A program made the translations under genes and the position numbers. From Paenibacillus harenae DSM 16969 (GTDB lineage: Bacteria > Bacillota > Bacilli > Paenibacillales > Paenibacillaceae), in NCBI RefSeq assembly GCF_000422465.1, contig NZ_KE383842.1, forward strand, positions 1,932,710 to 1,996,709: DNA of 64,000 bases, in the 5' to 3' direction. The notes beneath the pieces are model-generated. The model had not been told where the DNA came from. It worked only from the letters and a program-made list of their open reading frames with translations, and made no database searches. Shown here one piece after another: positions 34,431 to 44,721 of the stretch (the stretch's first letter is position 1; each line of letters begins with the position of its first letter).

Positions 34431-35303
34431 TCATAGCCGATTCAAATGCGTAACTTCCAGACCGTGTCGGAACCCGCTCCGCCATGAATCATAGCGCGGC
34501 TTCCAGCCAAGCCGTGTAGCCTTGCCGTTCAGCGCGCCTCTCTCCCAGCTTTCGCAGCCGGGTTTCATATCCGGTGCCGGAGCATGCAGGGCATCGGCAA
34601 ATGCCGTAAGCCACTCCCTTCCGGCTGCCGGCTCGCTGTCCGTAATATTATAGCAGCCGGAAGGCCAGCTCATTGCCTGCACGGCGGCGAGAGCGGCGTC
34701 ATTTACATGAATAAACGAGCTGATGCCGTCAGTCGCCGGCAGCTGCCCCTGCTTCACCTGTTCGCCTATATAGCCATCCGGCGCATACCAGGTCCCCGGT
34801 CCATAGAACAGACCGTAACGAAGGATCACGTGCTCCGGCATTTCGGCAACGGCGCTTTCCAGCGCTTGGACGCTGTCGACCGTTGTTTTTCTGGGCGGAG
34901 CCGCTTCCAGATGAAGAGTTTGATCTTCGCTTGCAGGTCCTTCGCCGGGAGCGTATGCCCATGAGATGCTTTGCGCAACCATCCTGCGCACGCCGGCTTC
35001 AAGCGACGCATCGACAAGGTTGCGCGTTCCTTCTATACGAAGCCTCGCATGTTCCTCGAAGTCTCTGGCGCCGAGCGAGGTGAGCTGATGGATGACGGCA
35101 TCCGGCCGGATCTCTTGAAGAACCTGAAATACGCCTTCGCGATTGAAGACGTCCAAAATAACGGGCCGTACGCCCTGACGGCTTAGCTGATCGGCATACT
35201 GCCCGGTTCGGGTTATTCCCGCCACCTCATGTCCTTCCTTGACCAATAAGGGGATGAGCGCTCTTCCGATAACGCCGCTCGCGCCCGCGACTATAATTTT
35301 CAT
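34431..35303 (-). CDS. NAD(P)-binding extended SDR / epimerase-like protein
   Basis: A 290-residue Rossmann protein with GASGVIGR (residues 7-14), followed by a LDVFNREGV segment and IHQLTSLGA, then SISWAYAPGEG and LRYGLFYGPGTWY, the pattern of NAD-dependent epimerase/dehydratases. The catalytic YxxxK is not evident: where it should lie, the sequence reads RKTTVDSVQALESAV with no Tyr. So it may be a non-catalytic nucleotide-binding protein or use another mechanism. The ATG follows GGAGG. The AraC gene starts 24 bases after its stop. Confidence 0.9.
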   Translation of the reverse strand: MKIIVAGASGVIGRALIPLLVKEGHEVAGITRTGQYADQLSRQGVRPVILDVFNREGVFQVLQEIRPDAVIHQLTSLGARDFEEHARLRIEGTRNLVDASLEAGVRRMVAQSISWAYAPGEGPASEDQTLHLEAAPPRKTTVDSVQALESAVAEMPEHVILRYGLFYGPGTWYAPDGYIGEQVKQGQLPATDGISSFIHVNDAALAAVQAMSWPSGCYNITDSEPAAGREWLTAFADALHAPAPDMKPGCESWERGALNGKATRLGWKPRYDSWRSGFRHGLEVTHLNRL

Positions 35304-35486
35304 TCGGTTTCAACCTCCATTGTAAAATTTGGATTCCGCCTCCGGGATCGAAACGGATTGTCATCCCTTCACTCGAAATCTAGCAATATCTTCTGAAATA
35401 CCGTCTAGTAGAATGTTCCGGAAATCGTGTTCTTACAGGACGATCGGCTAGCCCGCGTTTTGCTCCGTAGGTCTCGGGGCTAACGG

Positions 35487-35670
35487 TTAACGGACGTCAG
35501 AGGCGTTATCCTCCCAAAATGAGGCATTTGAAAAATCTAACGGACATGAGAAGCCTTATGGGGCCGATGTTTGCCATATTCCCTTTGATTTATTGGAAAT
35601 AACGTCCCTCACGTCCGTTAGATTTCGATATCCGTGGTTTTCTTTGAATTAGCGTCTCTCATGTCCGTTA
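35487..35670. repeat. Cluster of four about 23-bp intergenic repeats, two direct and two inverted
   Basis: Related units with the core TAACGGACRTSAGA lie at 35487-35509 and 35536-35559 in plus orientation, and at 35599-35621 and 35648-35670 inverted (CTCAYGTCCGTTA). They can pair into a large cruciform. The surrounding gap 35304-35916 has no gene; it holds these repeats and the terminator at 35749. Confidence 0.75.
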
Positions 35671-35748
35671 CAATTTGGTCGCATACTTTTTCAGAATCGA
35701 TCTACCAGTACTATTGGATAAACATTCTCACGTTTATGCAAACAACAA

Positions 35749-35810
35749 AACCCCTCTCATCCCAAGGCCGCAGCCGCGCAGCTGTCTAGCCTAAAGGGAC
35801 AAAAGGGGTT
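35749..35810 (-). terminator. Terminator of the alginate-lyase-like gene
   Basis: On the minus strand AACCCCTTTTGTCCC pairs with GGGATGAGAGGGGTT over 15 bp, using three G-U wobbles that would be mismatches on the other strand, and is followed by TTGTTGTTT. The 32-base loop contains a smaller GC-rich hairpin. Confidence 0.7.
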
Positions 35811-35916
35811 ATTTTTCGCGGTATCAACCCTGATTTCAACGCTCTGTAATTTTTTTCATATTAGCATAAGAAAAGTCGGTTTTCAATTCTTTTTGTGCCG
35901 GGGAGGAATACGAACG

Positions 35917-38900
35917 TTATTGTTCCGATAAATCATGTGGCACGGTGACCGTTACCGTTACTACGGTTTGATTGCCCGCTTTATCGGTTGCCGTATACGT
36001 AATGGTATAGATGCGGTCCTTCTCGGCGCGCAAGCTGAACATCGCAGTCTCCGTTCCAATTGCAGCCTCAATGTCGCCTAGGCCGGTGTCCGGTTGATTG
36101 CAGACGATTGAGGTTAGGATAACCGATTCAATGCCAGACCCGGCGTCGATTGCATCCAGCGATACATTCACGGTGCCCATTTTATGATTCGCCGGCCAGA
36201 TAATCGATTGATCCAATTGAACGGATAGCTCTGGCGCCGACTTGTCCACGTTTACCGTAACCGAGTGCGGCTGTTCCGTATTGCCTGCCTGATCGACGCT
36301 CCAATAGACTAAGGCATGCGTTCCTTCTGCGGTCAAAGTAACTTCGTTGCCGCTCTGCTGCGCTCCGCCGTCTACCGTGAAGTAGGTTGACGTTACGACG
36401 GAATCAGTATCAACCGCATTGAAGCTTACCTTCGTATCCCGGTTGACCCATCCCTGCGGCGCATCATCCGTCGTAACCGGAGGCGTCAAGTCTGCGGCCT
36501 TCACTATCCCATGCAACCTCAGTTCGGCTATATTGCCAAACCAAGTGCCCGGATTGTAAATCCGGATATAACGGTACGGCACATTATTGCTAATGGCGAA
36601 GGCTTGCCATTCGGCTGTCGATGCAGCCGCCGACGTGAGAGTGGTCCATGTCGCATTATCGTTGGAGCCTTGAACCACGGTACCCTTAATTCGGGTATAG
36701 TAGCCATCTTGTCTCGCGATCAACTCGGCACCCGAAAGCGCGGCTTGATTGCCTTCTTTAAAGTCAAAGGTCACATAACTTCCCGTTCCGCTGCCGTTTA
36801 AACGGAAGTCGGATATTGATCCTAAATTGCCGTCAAACAGATTATTCACCGTTTGTAAGGTTCCGGCTGCCGTTCTTCCTGACGTTGAATCGATTAAATC
36901 CGCTATGCTGGCTGCATGAATCGCATCTGACTCATCAACAAGGAACAACGATGAGTTATCCGTGGTAGCGGTGGCCGAAAATCCGTCCGTTCCATCTTGC
37001 TGCTTGTAATGAACAGCAAATTTCACTGTACCGGCTGCTGCACCTTGATTTAAAGTCGCCGCTGCCGTCCAGTTGATGTTGTCTGTCGTACTAACCGACG
37101 CATTCTGGCCATGAATCGTGACGTTTACGTTATTGATCGCTTCCTTTGCTTTGAACGACAATTTCACCGTGTTGCCCGGAACGACTCGATTTCTCAAGCT
37201 CTGATCCGAGCTAATCGAAGCCGACTCGATTTTGTTTATGGAACGGACATCGCCATACAATCTCAGCTCAGCCATATTCCCATACCAGTTGTTTCCATTG
37301 AAAATACGGATGTAACGGTAAGGCACCGTGCTGTTAATCGTTAAGGTCTGCCATTCAGCTGTCTTTGCTGCTGCCGGGGAAATGTTCGTCCATGTCGTAT
37401 TATCATTGGAACCTTGAACCACTGCACCGCTAATTCTGGTATAATTGCTATCTTGCCTTGCAAGCAGCTCTACTTTAGAAAGCAATGCTTGTCCGCCTTC
37501 TTTAAAGTCGAACGTAATGTAGCCTCCATACCCGCTTCCATTTACGCGAAAATCGGTAATTGTACCCGGATTGCCATCAAATAAATTTCCTGCCGTTGCC
37601 AAAAGATCGGCTTGATTTCTCCCGCTGGAATCGCTTAGGGAGGTCATATTCAGTATATCGCCAATCCATCCGGTCTGATCGGCAATGAACAGAGTAGAGC
37701 CATCGGTCGTAAAAATGGTTTCTGCTCCGTCCATTCCGGCTGCCGTTTTGTAATTGACGCTGAATTTAACGGTGCCTGCTTCAACAATTTGATCTACAAC
37801 CAAAGTTGCCGTCCAGTTTATATTGTCGACTGTGGTAACAGCTGCAGCTTGACCTTGAATAATGACATTTACATCATTAATGGCTTCGGTCGACTTGAAG
37901 GACAATTTGATCGTGTTGCCTGAAACGATCCTATTTTTCAAGCTTTGATCCGAGCTGATGGAAACCGTCTCCAGTTTGTTTAACGTCTCATGGCGCTCTC
38001 CGTAGATTCTAAATTCAGCCGCCTCAAGCATGGTGCTCGAGGGCTCAATCATTTGCATCTTTAGGAAGCGGAATTGCTCATTCTCGAGACTGTCTTGCAC
38101 CTCAAGTCTTTGCATGTCTTCCGTAACCGTTGTCAGGCCTGGAGTTAACCTGGTCCAATTTTGTTTATCATTGGATCCGAACATGGCAACGCCGCCTATG
38201 CGTTCGGGAAAACTGGCCCTTACCTGCAGCTCGAAAGCATTTGCCGAAATTTTATAATTGGGCCCAAAATCCATGTAATGGGTTCTGTCCTGCGCCGTAA
38301 AGAAGCCTACAAAACTATCGGCCGTACGATCCAAAAGGTTGGGGACCGCATTCCCAAAGGTGGAACTAACCAGCATATCCCGATAATTCACGCTTCCGTC
38401 AGTTAACAACGGCGTCAATTCTTGAAGACTTTGAACGGCATGGTTCAAGTCAAACAATTTCTGATAGAAAACGTTATCTGATGCGGTTGAAATCTGATTC
38501 ATGACGTCGGCATGCACTTTTTTATATTGATCAAGCGTTGACGTCACATAGCTTGTAGTTTCTTGATATGGAGCAATTACTGCGGCAACTGCCGACTCCC
38601 GGTCATTCGTTACTACAATTTCGACGTCTTTGGTTGAAACCGTGGTTCCATCCGACGCCCCTACCACAAAGGAATAGGTTCCGGCCACAGTCGGCTTCCA
38701 GGAAAATGCGCCGGTATTCTCATCGATCACGGCACCCTCAGGCTTATGATCGATCTGATAGGTAACGACGTCGGTTGCGCCTGCGTCCGTTGCCGAAAAG
38801 TCGAAACCGACCGCTGCCTCGGACCCAACGTAGGTAAACAAATGTAATTCTGCGTTTCCTGCTTTGAACACCGGAGGCGTCAGCTGTGCTCCTGCGTTTA

Positions 38901-40671
38901 CATGAATGTGGTCAATGTCAACCGTAGTGCCGGCTCCTTTTACCTTGAAATAAACGAGGTCGCCCATACCCTGGAAATTATTCATCGTATAGGTTACGTA
39001 CTTCCACTGTCCCTTCGTATCCGGCAGCGTCAATGTATCGTCAATCCCGCGAAGCATTTCCATTTTGGCGGTGCCGTTGGTCCGAATCTTGAATCCAATC
39101 GTTTTCGCCCCGGTGCCGGAAGCGACAAGCGCAATTTTGCTACCCTCTTCCGTTGCCGTTATCTGGACGAAAGAAATATCTCCCTCTTGCTTTGTCGTCG
39201 AATGACTGTCTAACTTGGTGTAACGATCTTCGATTTCTCTTAAATCCGGATTTGTTACAGCCTTCGGAAGATTCTGCGTACCCTCGGCCTCGGCTTCTCT
39301 AGGAATATAAAGCCAATAATCCGCTCCTCCATCCGGCGACTCCCAATAGAAGGGCAGTCGCTTGGCAAACATCTCGGTAAAGTACGGAGCCTCTTCCTCC
39401 ATATTTACGCCTGCCGCATATTTATAGTAATAGTAAAGGTCATAAACGTTGCCGCCAATTCGCCCTCTATACCCTTCTGCCAATTGTTTATAAATGATTG
39501 TCGGATTTCCATTCGCATCGGTATGAGCCGCTACCGGTGTCCACGGCGTATCGTAACCCAACATGAACCGGGCGAAATAGTCGGCAGCTTTTAAAATTCG
39601 TTTATCCAGAAATTCGAATGGATTCACGGCATTCTCCGCTGTGGAAACCGTGCCCTCCACCGGATCTACTTTTGTTCCCTGGGCAAGCAATAACCGCGAT
39701 AAAATCTCCGCGTTGGTAATGTCTCCGGCGCCATGCGCTTGGTCCCTGCCCATTTCGACATGCTGAACCCTAGGGGGATCTACCGTCTCCCCTGTCACTA
39801 TATTGGTGTCTACCAGCCTAAATAACGGTTTAATCGCGCCGTTTTGACCCTGGTCAACAGCCGTTTTGTTAACGGTGAACCACTCGACTCCCTCGTTATA
39901 CCTATCACTGTTGCCGGTAAAGATATAACCCGACATCGCTCCTATCAACGGATAAAGATGCTGGTTCATAAAACGGTCATTCGTATGCTGAAAGGTTTCG
40001 ATTACCGGAGTAATCAGATTTGTCGTGAAATCCTCCGTATCTTTATCCGTCCACTTCAGTTCTTCGGTTTGCGTGCTCGTATATCTTACTATTTCCGCAG
40101 CGGTAACCATACGGTTGAGCGGTATTCCCGTGTGAATATGCGAATCGGTAAAATACACGTATTTCGAAGGGTCCATCTGCGACCAAATTCGGATGATATG
40201 CATCGCATTGGCCCGATAAGCCTCATCACCGGTAATAACATACAATATGGCCTGGGTATAAGCCTTCAAACCGTCTGCTATAAATCTCGAATTAAAGCTT
40301 TGGCTGTTAAAAGCGTCAACCGCTGGTTTCGCCGGATCCGTGCCGCTCTGATTGCTTGACGTAACGGTCTTTGATGCAGTTGGCGATTTGAGCATTTCAT
40401 TATAATAAGTAAACCAAGGTTCTTTCTGTGCCAGTACCTGCGTCCTCATATTTTCAAGAATATCCTTGGTAAGCCCGATACCCGGATGCTTGAATCCGCT
40501 CGCATCGATGACCTCATTAATCGTTGGTTGATCTTCCGTACTGAGCGTTTGCGCCGTTGCTTCCGTTGCAGATGCTTCCTGCGTCAAAGGCAGAATAGTT
40601 GCCATCAAACTAATGGAAACTGCGACAGATATAAACCTACTTTTAAAATTTAACCGTTTCAGAAACTTCAT
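35917..40671 (-). CDS. Secreted alginate-lyase-superfamily protein with Ig-like and F5/8C modules
   Basis: A 1584-residue exported protein. Signal peptide 1-36; alginate lyase superfamily domain (PF05426-like, about 62-460) with TGIPLNRM, NDRFMNQHLYPL and QAHGAGD, where the conserved Asn/His of this toroid fold are seen; a beta-rich module at about 490-595; an Ig/cadherin-like domain at about 597-690; a helical segment at about 692-760; an F5/8-type C domain at about 765-895; then two near-copies of a 247-residue Ig-like plus F5/8C unit (about 897-1143 and 1146-1390); and two bacterial Ig-like domains to the end. It would bind and cleave an acidic polysaccharide by elimination. The ATG follows GGGGGA. 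Substrate not proven; the lyase domain is the least specific part of the call. Confidence 0.85.
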   Translation of the reverse strand: MKFLKRLNFKSRFISVAVSISLMATILPLTQEASATEATAQTLSTEDQPTINEVIDASGFKHPGIGLTKDILENMRTQVLAQKEPWFTYYNEMLKSPTASKTVTSSNQSGTDPAKPAVDAFNSQSFNSRFIADGLKAYTQAILYVITGDEAYRANAMHIIRIWSQMDPSKYVYFTDSHIHTGIPLNRMVTAAEIVRYTSTQTEELKWTDKDTEDFTTNLITPVIETFQHTNDRFMNQHLYPLIGAMSGYIFTGNSDRYNEGVEWFTVNKTAVDQGQNGAIKPLFRLVDTNIVTGETVDPPRVQHVEMGRDQAHGAGDITNAEILSRLLLAQGTKVDPVEGTVSTAENAVNPFEFLDKRILKAADYFARFMLGYDTPWTPVAAHTDANGNPTIIYKQLAEGYRGRIGGNVYDLYYYYKYAAGVNMEEEAPYFTEMFAKRLPFYWESPDGGADYWLYIPREAEAEGTQNLPKAVTNPDLREIEDRYTKLDSHSTTKQEGDISFVQITATEEGSKIALVASGTGAKTIGFKIRTNGTAKMEMLRGIDDTLTLPDTKGQWKYVTYTMNNFQGMGDLVYFKVKGAGTTVDIDHIHVNAGAQLTPPVFKAGNAELHLFTYVGSEAAVGFDFSATDAGATDVVTYQIDHKPEGAVIDENTGAFSWKPTVAGTYSFVVGASDGTTVSTKDVEIVVTNDRESAVAAVIAPYQETTSYVTSTLDQYKKVHADVMNQISTASDNVFYQKLFDLNHAVQSLQELTPLLTDGSVNYRDMLVSSTFGNAVPNLLDRTADSFVGFFTAQDRTHYMDFGPNYKISANAFELQVRASFPERIGGVAMFGSNDKQNWTRLTPGLTTVTEDMQRLEVQDSLENEQFRFLKMQMIEPSSTMLEAAEFRIYGERHETLNKLETVSISSDQSLKNRIVSGNTIKLSFKSTEAINDVNVIIQGQAAAVTTVDNINWTATLVVDQIVEAGTVKFSVNYKTAAGMDGAETIFTTDGSTLFIADQTGWIGDILNMTSLSDSSGRNQADLLATAGNLFDGNPGTITDFRVNGSGYGGYITFDFKEGGQALLSKVELLARQDSNYTRISGAVVQGSNDNTTWTNISPAAAKTAEWQTLTINSTVPYRYIRIFNGNNWYGNMAELRLYGDVRSINKIESASISSDQSLRNRVVPGNTVKLSFKAKEAINNVNVTIHGQNASVSTTDNINWTAAATLNQGAAAGTVKFAVHYKQQDGTDGFSATATTDNSSLFLVDESDAIHAASIADLIDSTSGRTAAGTLQTVNNLFDGNLGSISDFRLNGSGTGSYVTFDFKEGNQAALSGAELIARQDGYYTRIKGTVVQGSNDNATWTTLTSAAASTAEWQAFAISNNVPYRYIRIYNPGTWFGNIAELRLHGIVKAADLTPPVTTDDAPQGWVNRDTKVSFNAVDTDSVVTSTYFTVDGGAQQSGNEVTLTAEGTHALVYWSVDQAGNTEQPHSVTVNVDKSAPELSVQLDQSIIWPANHKMGTVNVSLDAIDAGSGIESVILTSIVCNQPDTGLGDIEAAIGTETAMFSLRAEKDRIYTITYTATDKAGNQTVVTVTVTVPHDLSEQ

Positions 40672-40809
40672 TCGTCATAATCCCCCATTCATGTGAACAA
40701 TTGATCCTGGATGACTCAGCCTATCCCCCCCTCAACTCATACACTCTCCGCCACAGCCCCTTTCCTTGCATCAATCACTCCAGCAATTACAGAATCAACT
40801 CTATCAAAA

Positions 40810-40823
40810 TGAAAACGCTTTAT
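40810..40823 (-). promoter_or_regulatory. cre-like site upstream of the alginate-lyase-like gene
   Basis: TGAAAACGCTTTAT on the plus strand matches 12 of 14 cre positions, 139 bases before the start codon. No clear -10/-35 pair was found near it. The gap 40672-40974 otherwise holds only the GH30 terminator. Confidence 0.4.
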
Positions 40824-40881
40824 CTATTGCGATGTTATTCGATTTCATCAGATTTCTTTAAATCCTCCCCGAAATTTCGCG

Positions 40882-40914
40882 AAAAAAAGGGAGATGGCAC
40901 AGTTGCCACTCCCT
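40882..40914 (-). terminator. Rho-independent terminator of the GH30 gene
   Basis: On the minus strand AAGGGAGTGGCA pairs with TGCCATCTCCCTT across ACTG, followed by TTTTTCG. It lies about 60 bases after the stop codon. Confidence 0.85.
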
Positions 40915-40974
40915 TAAATTCCCACACGCCTTCTAAATCGTGTCCGTTACGGTACTACCTTGGCAGACGGGACT

Positions 40975-43900
40975 TCACTTTTCGATCTTGATCCAGCTGA
41001 CCATCGGCTTGGAACCGCCCGCCTTGACGACTTTCACGACGAGCTCTCCGTCCTCCACCGCGATATTGTCGAACGCTTTCGCTTCCCGATTCGAACCGAT
41101 GACATAATCGGCAAGCTTCGTTTCTCCATTAATCGTCAAATTCATCGCTCGGTCGCTCGCCTTCCATGGATCGAAGAAGCCGACCGTCACTTTATACGTA
41201 CCGCTTGGCAATTGGAATCGATAAGCAAGTCCTTTGCCATTCTCATTCCCATCGTATTGGCGAATCGACTCATAGGGGTCGGTCGGAGAAGTATGTGCCC
41301 AGGTCAGCCCGTTATCGGCTTCGTACCCCCATTTCATGCCCGTAACGGGGTCGCTTCCATATTGCTGCTCTTCTTGCGACTGAAGCGCTCCGAGAACTTC
41401 CCCGTCCTCCAATTGGCTTGGCGTCCCGTCGCCTGCGTCGACGTAATAGAGCACATTGCCGGCGCTCCGGCTTGGCGTCGCTTCCACGGAAACCGACTCC
41501 GCTTCCTCCGTGCCACGGATTGCGACCACCTTAAACGAATACGTCATGTCGTTTTGGAGTCCCGTCACGACCGTAAATCCCGGAGTCGCTGTCGTCTCGG
41601 CGGGACCGGAGCCGGTTCCTCCTGCTTCCTCGAACCGAATGACATAGGCCTCCGCTCCGTCAACTTCCCTATATTGCAGCGCGACTTGCCCGTCGCCCTC
41701 CTTCGTCTGATAGATTTCAGGCTTCGCTGTCAGATTATCCGCTTCCCTGGCCGCTTTCAAATAGGCGAACTGAGCGCCGGACCAGCTGTGAAGTCCAACC
41801 CGCCCGCTTGTGTAAACCGTATCCGTCAGATCGAAAATCTTATTTCCGTCAACATAGCCCTGAATTTGCTTCCCGTTCAACCGGATCTCCAGTTTATAAT
41901 ACCCGCCCGGTTTTGCCGTGAAAGCAACCGGAGGTGCCAAATTCTGCCCGTCTCTCCGGATAAACAGCACTCCATTCTCATAGCCGAACATATATCCTTT
42001 CGAATAGCTGCTGCCGCGGAAAGCGATTCCCCAATCCGCGTCCGCCGATGCATGCTTGGCAACCGCCGTAACGGTTCCGTCGATCAGCTGTACATTTTTG
42101 ACGCCGAGTTCGCCTTGACCGTCTGCGCCTGCGACATGCTTCAGCAAGCCGTCTTCAATTGTCCACTGACTTAAATCCTGCTGATAACGAGACAGATCCG
42201 CTTGGTTAAAATCGTCCTCGAACCGGACCTCTTCATCTTTCGGCGTTACCTCCGTCTCCGAGTAACCGGTCCCATTCCCGCCTTTGCCGATCGTCGCCAC
42301 GCGAACGACGACAGGCGATCCGTTCGTTAACCCTTCCAGCTCAATTTCGTTATTACCGGTCTGCACGGAATCGTTATTCGGCGAGCCGGAAACGATTTGT
42401 ACGGTATAGCCTGCGGCGCCTTCTACCGGGGCAAACGCGATGAGCGCTTTTTGATTTCCCGGTATGGCAATAACCTTGCCCGGGGCAGGCACATCGGGTT
42501 TCACTTGGAATTGGACGGAAGAAAGACTCGCTTCTTGGCCGTCGACCGCTTCGATAACCCCGTAATAGGTCATACCGTTCACGAGCCCGTCGACCTGCAT
42601 CGTGCCGCTTGGCGATTCGTCTATCGATTGCTGATCGTATTGTCCCGGCAGCGTGCCGTAACGAACGCGATAGGCGGGTACGCCAATCTCTGCATCGTAG
42701 GTTACCGCAAAGCCGCCGTCGGTGCCTTCGGCCGTTACGCCAGATGGTGCAAGCAGCTGCGGAGTACCGTATGCCCGCCCGGATGGCGGGCCATAACCGA
42801 TCGCATTGCCGGCCCGTACGGTGACAAAATATGGCTCACCGTTCTCCAACCCCTGCAAGACGAAAGTTTCATCGGACATCAGCGTTATCGTCCGTTCCCG
42901 GATGTCGTTCTTCGCTCCGTATCTCACTTCAAAATCATAAGCGCCTTTCGGAGCGTTGAATTCGACTTGCAGCCCTTTATTCAGCGGCTTGACGCTTACG
43001 ATCTCCGGAGCGTCCGGCTTCTTGTTCGCCTTGACGAGATCTCCGTTCAGCGTCACGACGGAACGGGCCGGAATGACCGTTTCGAACGTACCGTCCGCCT
43101 GAACCGGAACGTCTTCGCCTCTGGCCAGATCCCGGTCGGTCGACGTGATATACGGCTTCATGACAAAGACGGCTTCATGCTTATCGATTCCGTTCAAGGC
43201 AAGCTTAACGCGTTTATCCTCCGCGCTGTCATTGACGAAGACGGCCGTGACGGTCTTCTCTCCGTCATGCCGGTAAGCGGAGCCGAACAGTCCGCTCCGC
43301 GCCTGTTCGTCCAGCCCCGTTAACGCGATGCGGTCGGCGCCTGGACGTATGAATTTGCTGTAGTTGCCGAGCGCCCACAGCATTTTCGAAAGCAAAATAT
43401 TTTGCTCGTCGCCCGGATTGTTGTAATCCGTATAGATCAAGCCGTCCTTATAATCTTCCTTGGAAACGGCTGTCCACCACTGCCAAGCCGATGCATTGGC
43501 GTGCGTCATATCGAAATGAATCGTTCTGGCGATGTACAATGCCGGATCGATGCCCAGGTCGCGGCCCGGCCCGTAATTACCGAGAATGCAGTATTCGCTC
43601 ATCCAATATTTGGCGTTCGGATCGTATTTCTTCAAATTTTCGTTCAACAGGTCCCTCAGATACCCGAGGCGGTCATCGCCCGGATTGCTGTAATCGGACC
43701 AGTAGGAATGCGATGCGATTTTATTGCCCACGGCTTCCTTCAACTCCGGATCGCCGAGCAGGTCTTTAATATATTCACGATACTTGCCGACGCCCAGATT
43801 GTTCGCACCGCCCGTGTAACGTTCTTTATTCGCGAACGTCTTATAGACGTCATCATCCAGAAGCGCCGTGATCTCGACGCCGTCCGGCGCGCTGATCTGA

Positions 43901-44658
43901 GCATTTAGCCCGCTTGCTTGAAGCTGACGGTACAGCTCGAGAATGACCCGCTTTATATCGTCGTTATTATAGCGGTTTCCTTCCTGACCGGCCTTGTTCC
44001 AATCCCAAGTCGGTTCGTTAATCGGACTAATATAATCGAAGCTGATGCCTTCCTCCTCAAAATGCGCCAAGACGTCGGTCAAGTAAGCGGCGAATTCGTC
44101 TTCGTACCCTTCCTTTAAATTCGTGGAGCCTACGGTTGAATCCGGCTGTGCGTGCCCGTTCTTCGTCATCCATACCGGCGGGCTGTTGACGAAACCGATG
44201 ATCGTATCCACGCCCCGTTCCTTGGCCGCGTTCAGGAACCATTGCTGCCCTGCCTGCTTGCTCCAATCGTATTCGCCATTCTCCACCATTTTGAACGCTT
44301 CCGAGCGCCGCCAAGGATTCGTAATAATCGCTTGGTCCGTTTCCGTGGATCCGGCTCCGATATTGAACCGCCACGCGGACAATCCGATTCCCTTCTCCCT
44401 GGAAAATAGAAGATCCGCAACGCGCGACTTATTGTCCTCCGTCCAGTCCTTTCCAAGCGGTTCCATCGACCATGCATCGGATGCGCCAAAATTATCGATC
44501 TTCTGAAACGTTTTCGATGCATCGACGGTTACGTTGGCGTCATACGAAACTTTCTTGCCAGCATCCGCAGCGAACGCTGAATTTCCGAATGGAGCGACGC
44601 AGCATGCAACGCTAAGCAGCGCTGCGGCCGTGCTTTTCTTTAACAGGAACCTTTTCAA
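40975..44658 (-). CDS. Secreted glycoside hydrolase family 30 enzyme with FN3 and sugar-binding modules
   Basis: A 1227-residue exported enzyme. The start is a TTG at 44658, 9 bases after AAGGAGG; an ATG 7 codons earlier lacks a ribosome site. Signal peptide to about 30; GH30 barrel plus side beta-domain at about 40-540 with acid/base Glu215 in SPINEPTWDW and nucleophile Glu355 in MSEYC; three FN3-like domains (about 548-635, 636-720, 722-808); a concanavalin-like domain (about 812-972); a further FN3 (about 978-1063); and a malectin-like C-terminal domain (about 1070-1227). GH30 members with this barrel are endo-beta-1,6-galactanases or related glucanases/xylanases. It has its own tandem operator upstream. 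Confidence 0.92.
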   Translation of the reverse strand: MKRFLLKKSTAAALLSVACCVAPFGNSAFAADAGKKVSYDANVTVDASKTFQKIDNFGASDAWSMEPLGKDWTEDNKSRVADLLFSREKGIGLSAWRFNIGAGSTETDQAIITNPWRRSEAFKMVENGEYDWSKQAGQQWFLNAAKERGVDTIIGFVNSPPVWMTKNGHAQPDSTVGSTNLKEGYEDEFAAYLTDVLAHFEEEGISFDYISPINEPTWDWNKAGQEGNRYNNDDIKRVILELYRQLQASGLNAQISAPDGVEITALLDDDVYKTFANKERYTGGANNLGVGKYREYIKDLLGDPELKEAVGNKIASHSYWSDYSNPGDDRLGYLRDLLNENLKKYDPNAKYWMSEYCILGNYGPGRDLGIDPALYIARTIHFDMTHANASAWQWWTAVSKEDYKDGLIYTDYNNPGDEQNILLSKMLWALGNYSKFIRPGADRIALTGLDEQARSGLFGSAYRHDGEKTVTAVFVNDSAEDKRVKLALNGIDKHEAVFVMKPYITSTDRDLARGEDVPVQADGTFETVIPARSVVTLNGDLVKANKKPDAPEIVSVKPLNKGLQVEFNAPKGAYDFEVRYGAKNDIRERTITLMSDETFVLQGLENGEPYFVTVRAGNAIGYGPPSGRAYGTPQLLAPSGVTAEGTDGGFAVTYDAEIGVPAYRVRYGTLPGQYDQQSIDESPSGTMQVDGLVNGMTYYGVIEAVDGQEASLSSVQFQVKPDVPAPGKVIAIPGNQKALIAFAPVEGAAGYTVQIVSGSPNNDSVQTGNNEIELEGLTNGSPVVVRVATIGKGGNGTGYSETEVTPKDEEVRFEDDFNQADLSRYQQDLSQWTIEDGLLKHVAGADGQGELGVKNVQLIDGTVTAVAKHASADADWGIAFRGSSYSKGYMFGYENGVLFIRRDGQNLAPPVAFTAKPGGYYKLEIRLNGKQIQGYVDGNKIFDLTDTVYTSGRVGLHSWSGAQFAYLKAAREADNLTAKPEIYQTKEGDGQVALQYREVDGAEAYVIRFEEAGGTGSGPAETTATPGFTVVTGLQNDMTYSFKVVAIRGTEEAESVSVEATPSRSAGNVLYYVDAGDGTPSQLEDGEVLGALQSQEEQQYGSDPVTGMKWGYEADNGLTWAHTSPTDPYESIRQYDGNENGKGLAYRFQLPSGTYKVTVGFFDPWKASDRAMNLTINGETKLADYVIGSNREAKAFDNIAVEDGELVVKVVKAGGSKPMVSWIKIEK

Positions 44659-44721
44659 TCGAGTCTGCCTCCTTGACATGAAATAGGAATTTCCGTTTAT
44701 CGATTACGGCATCTTCGCAAT

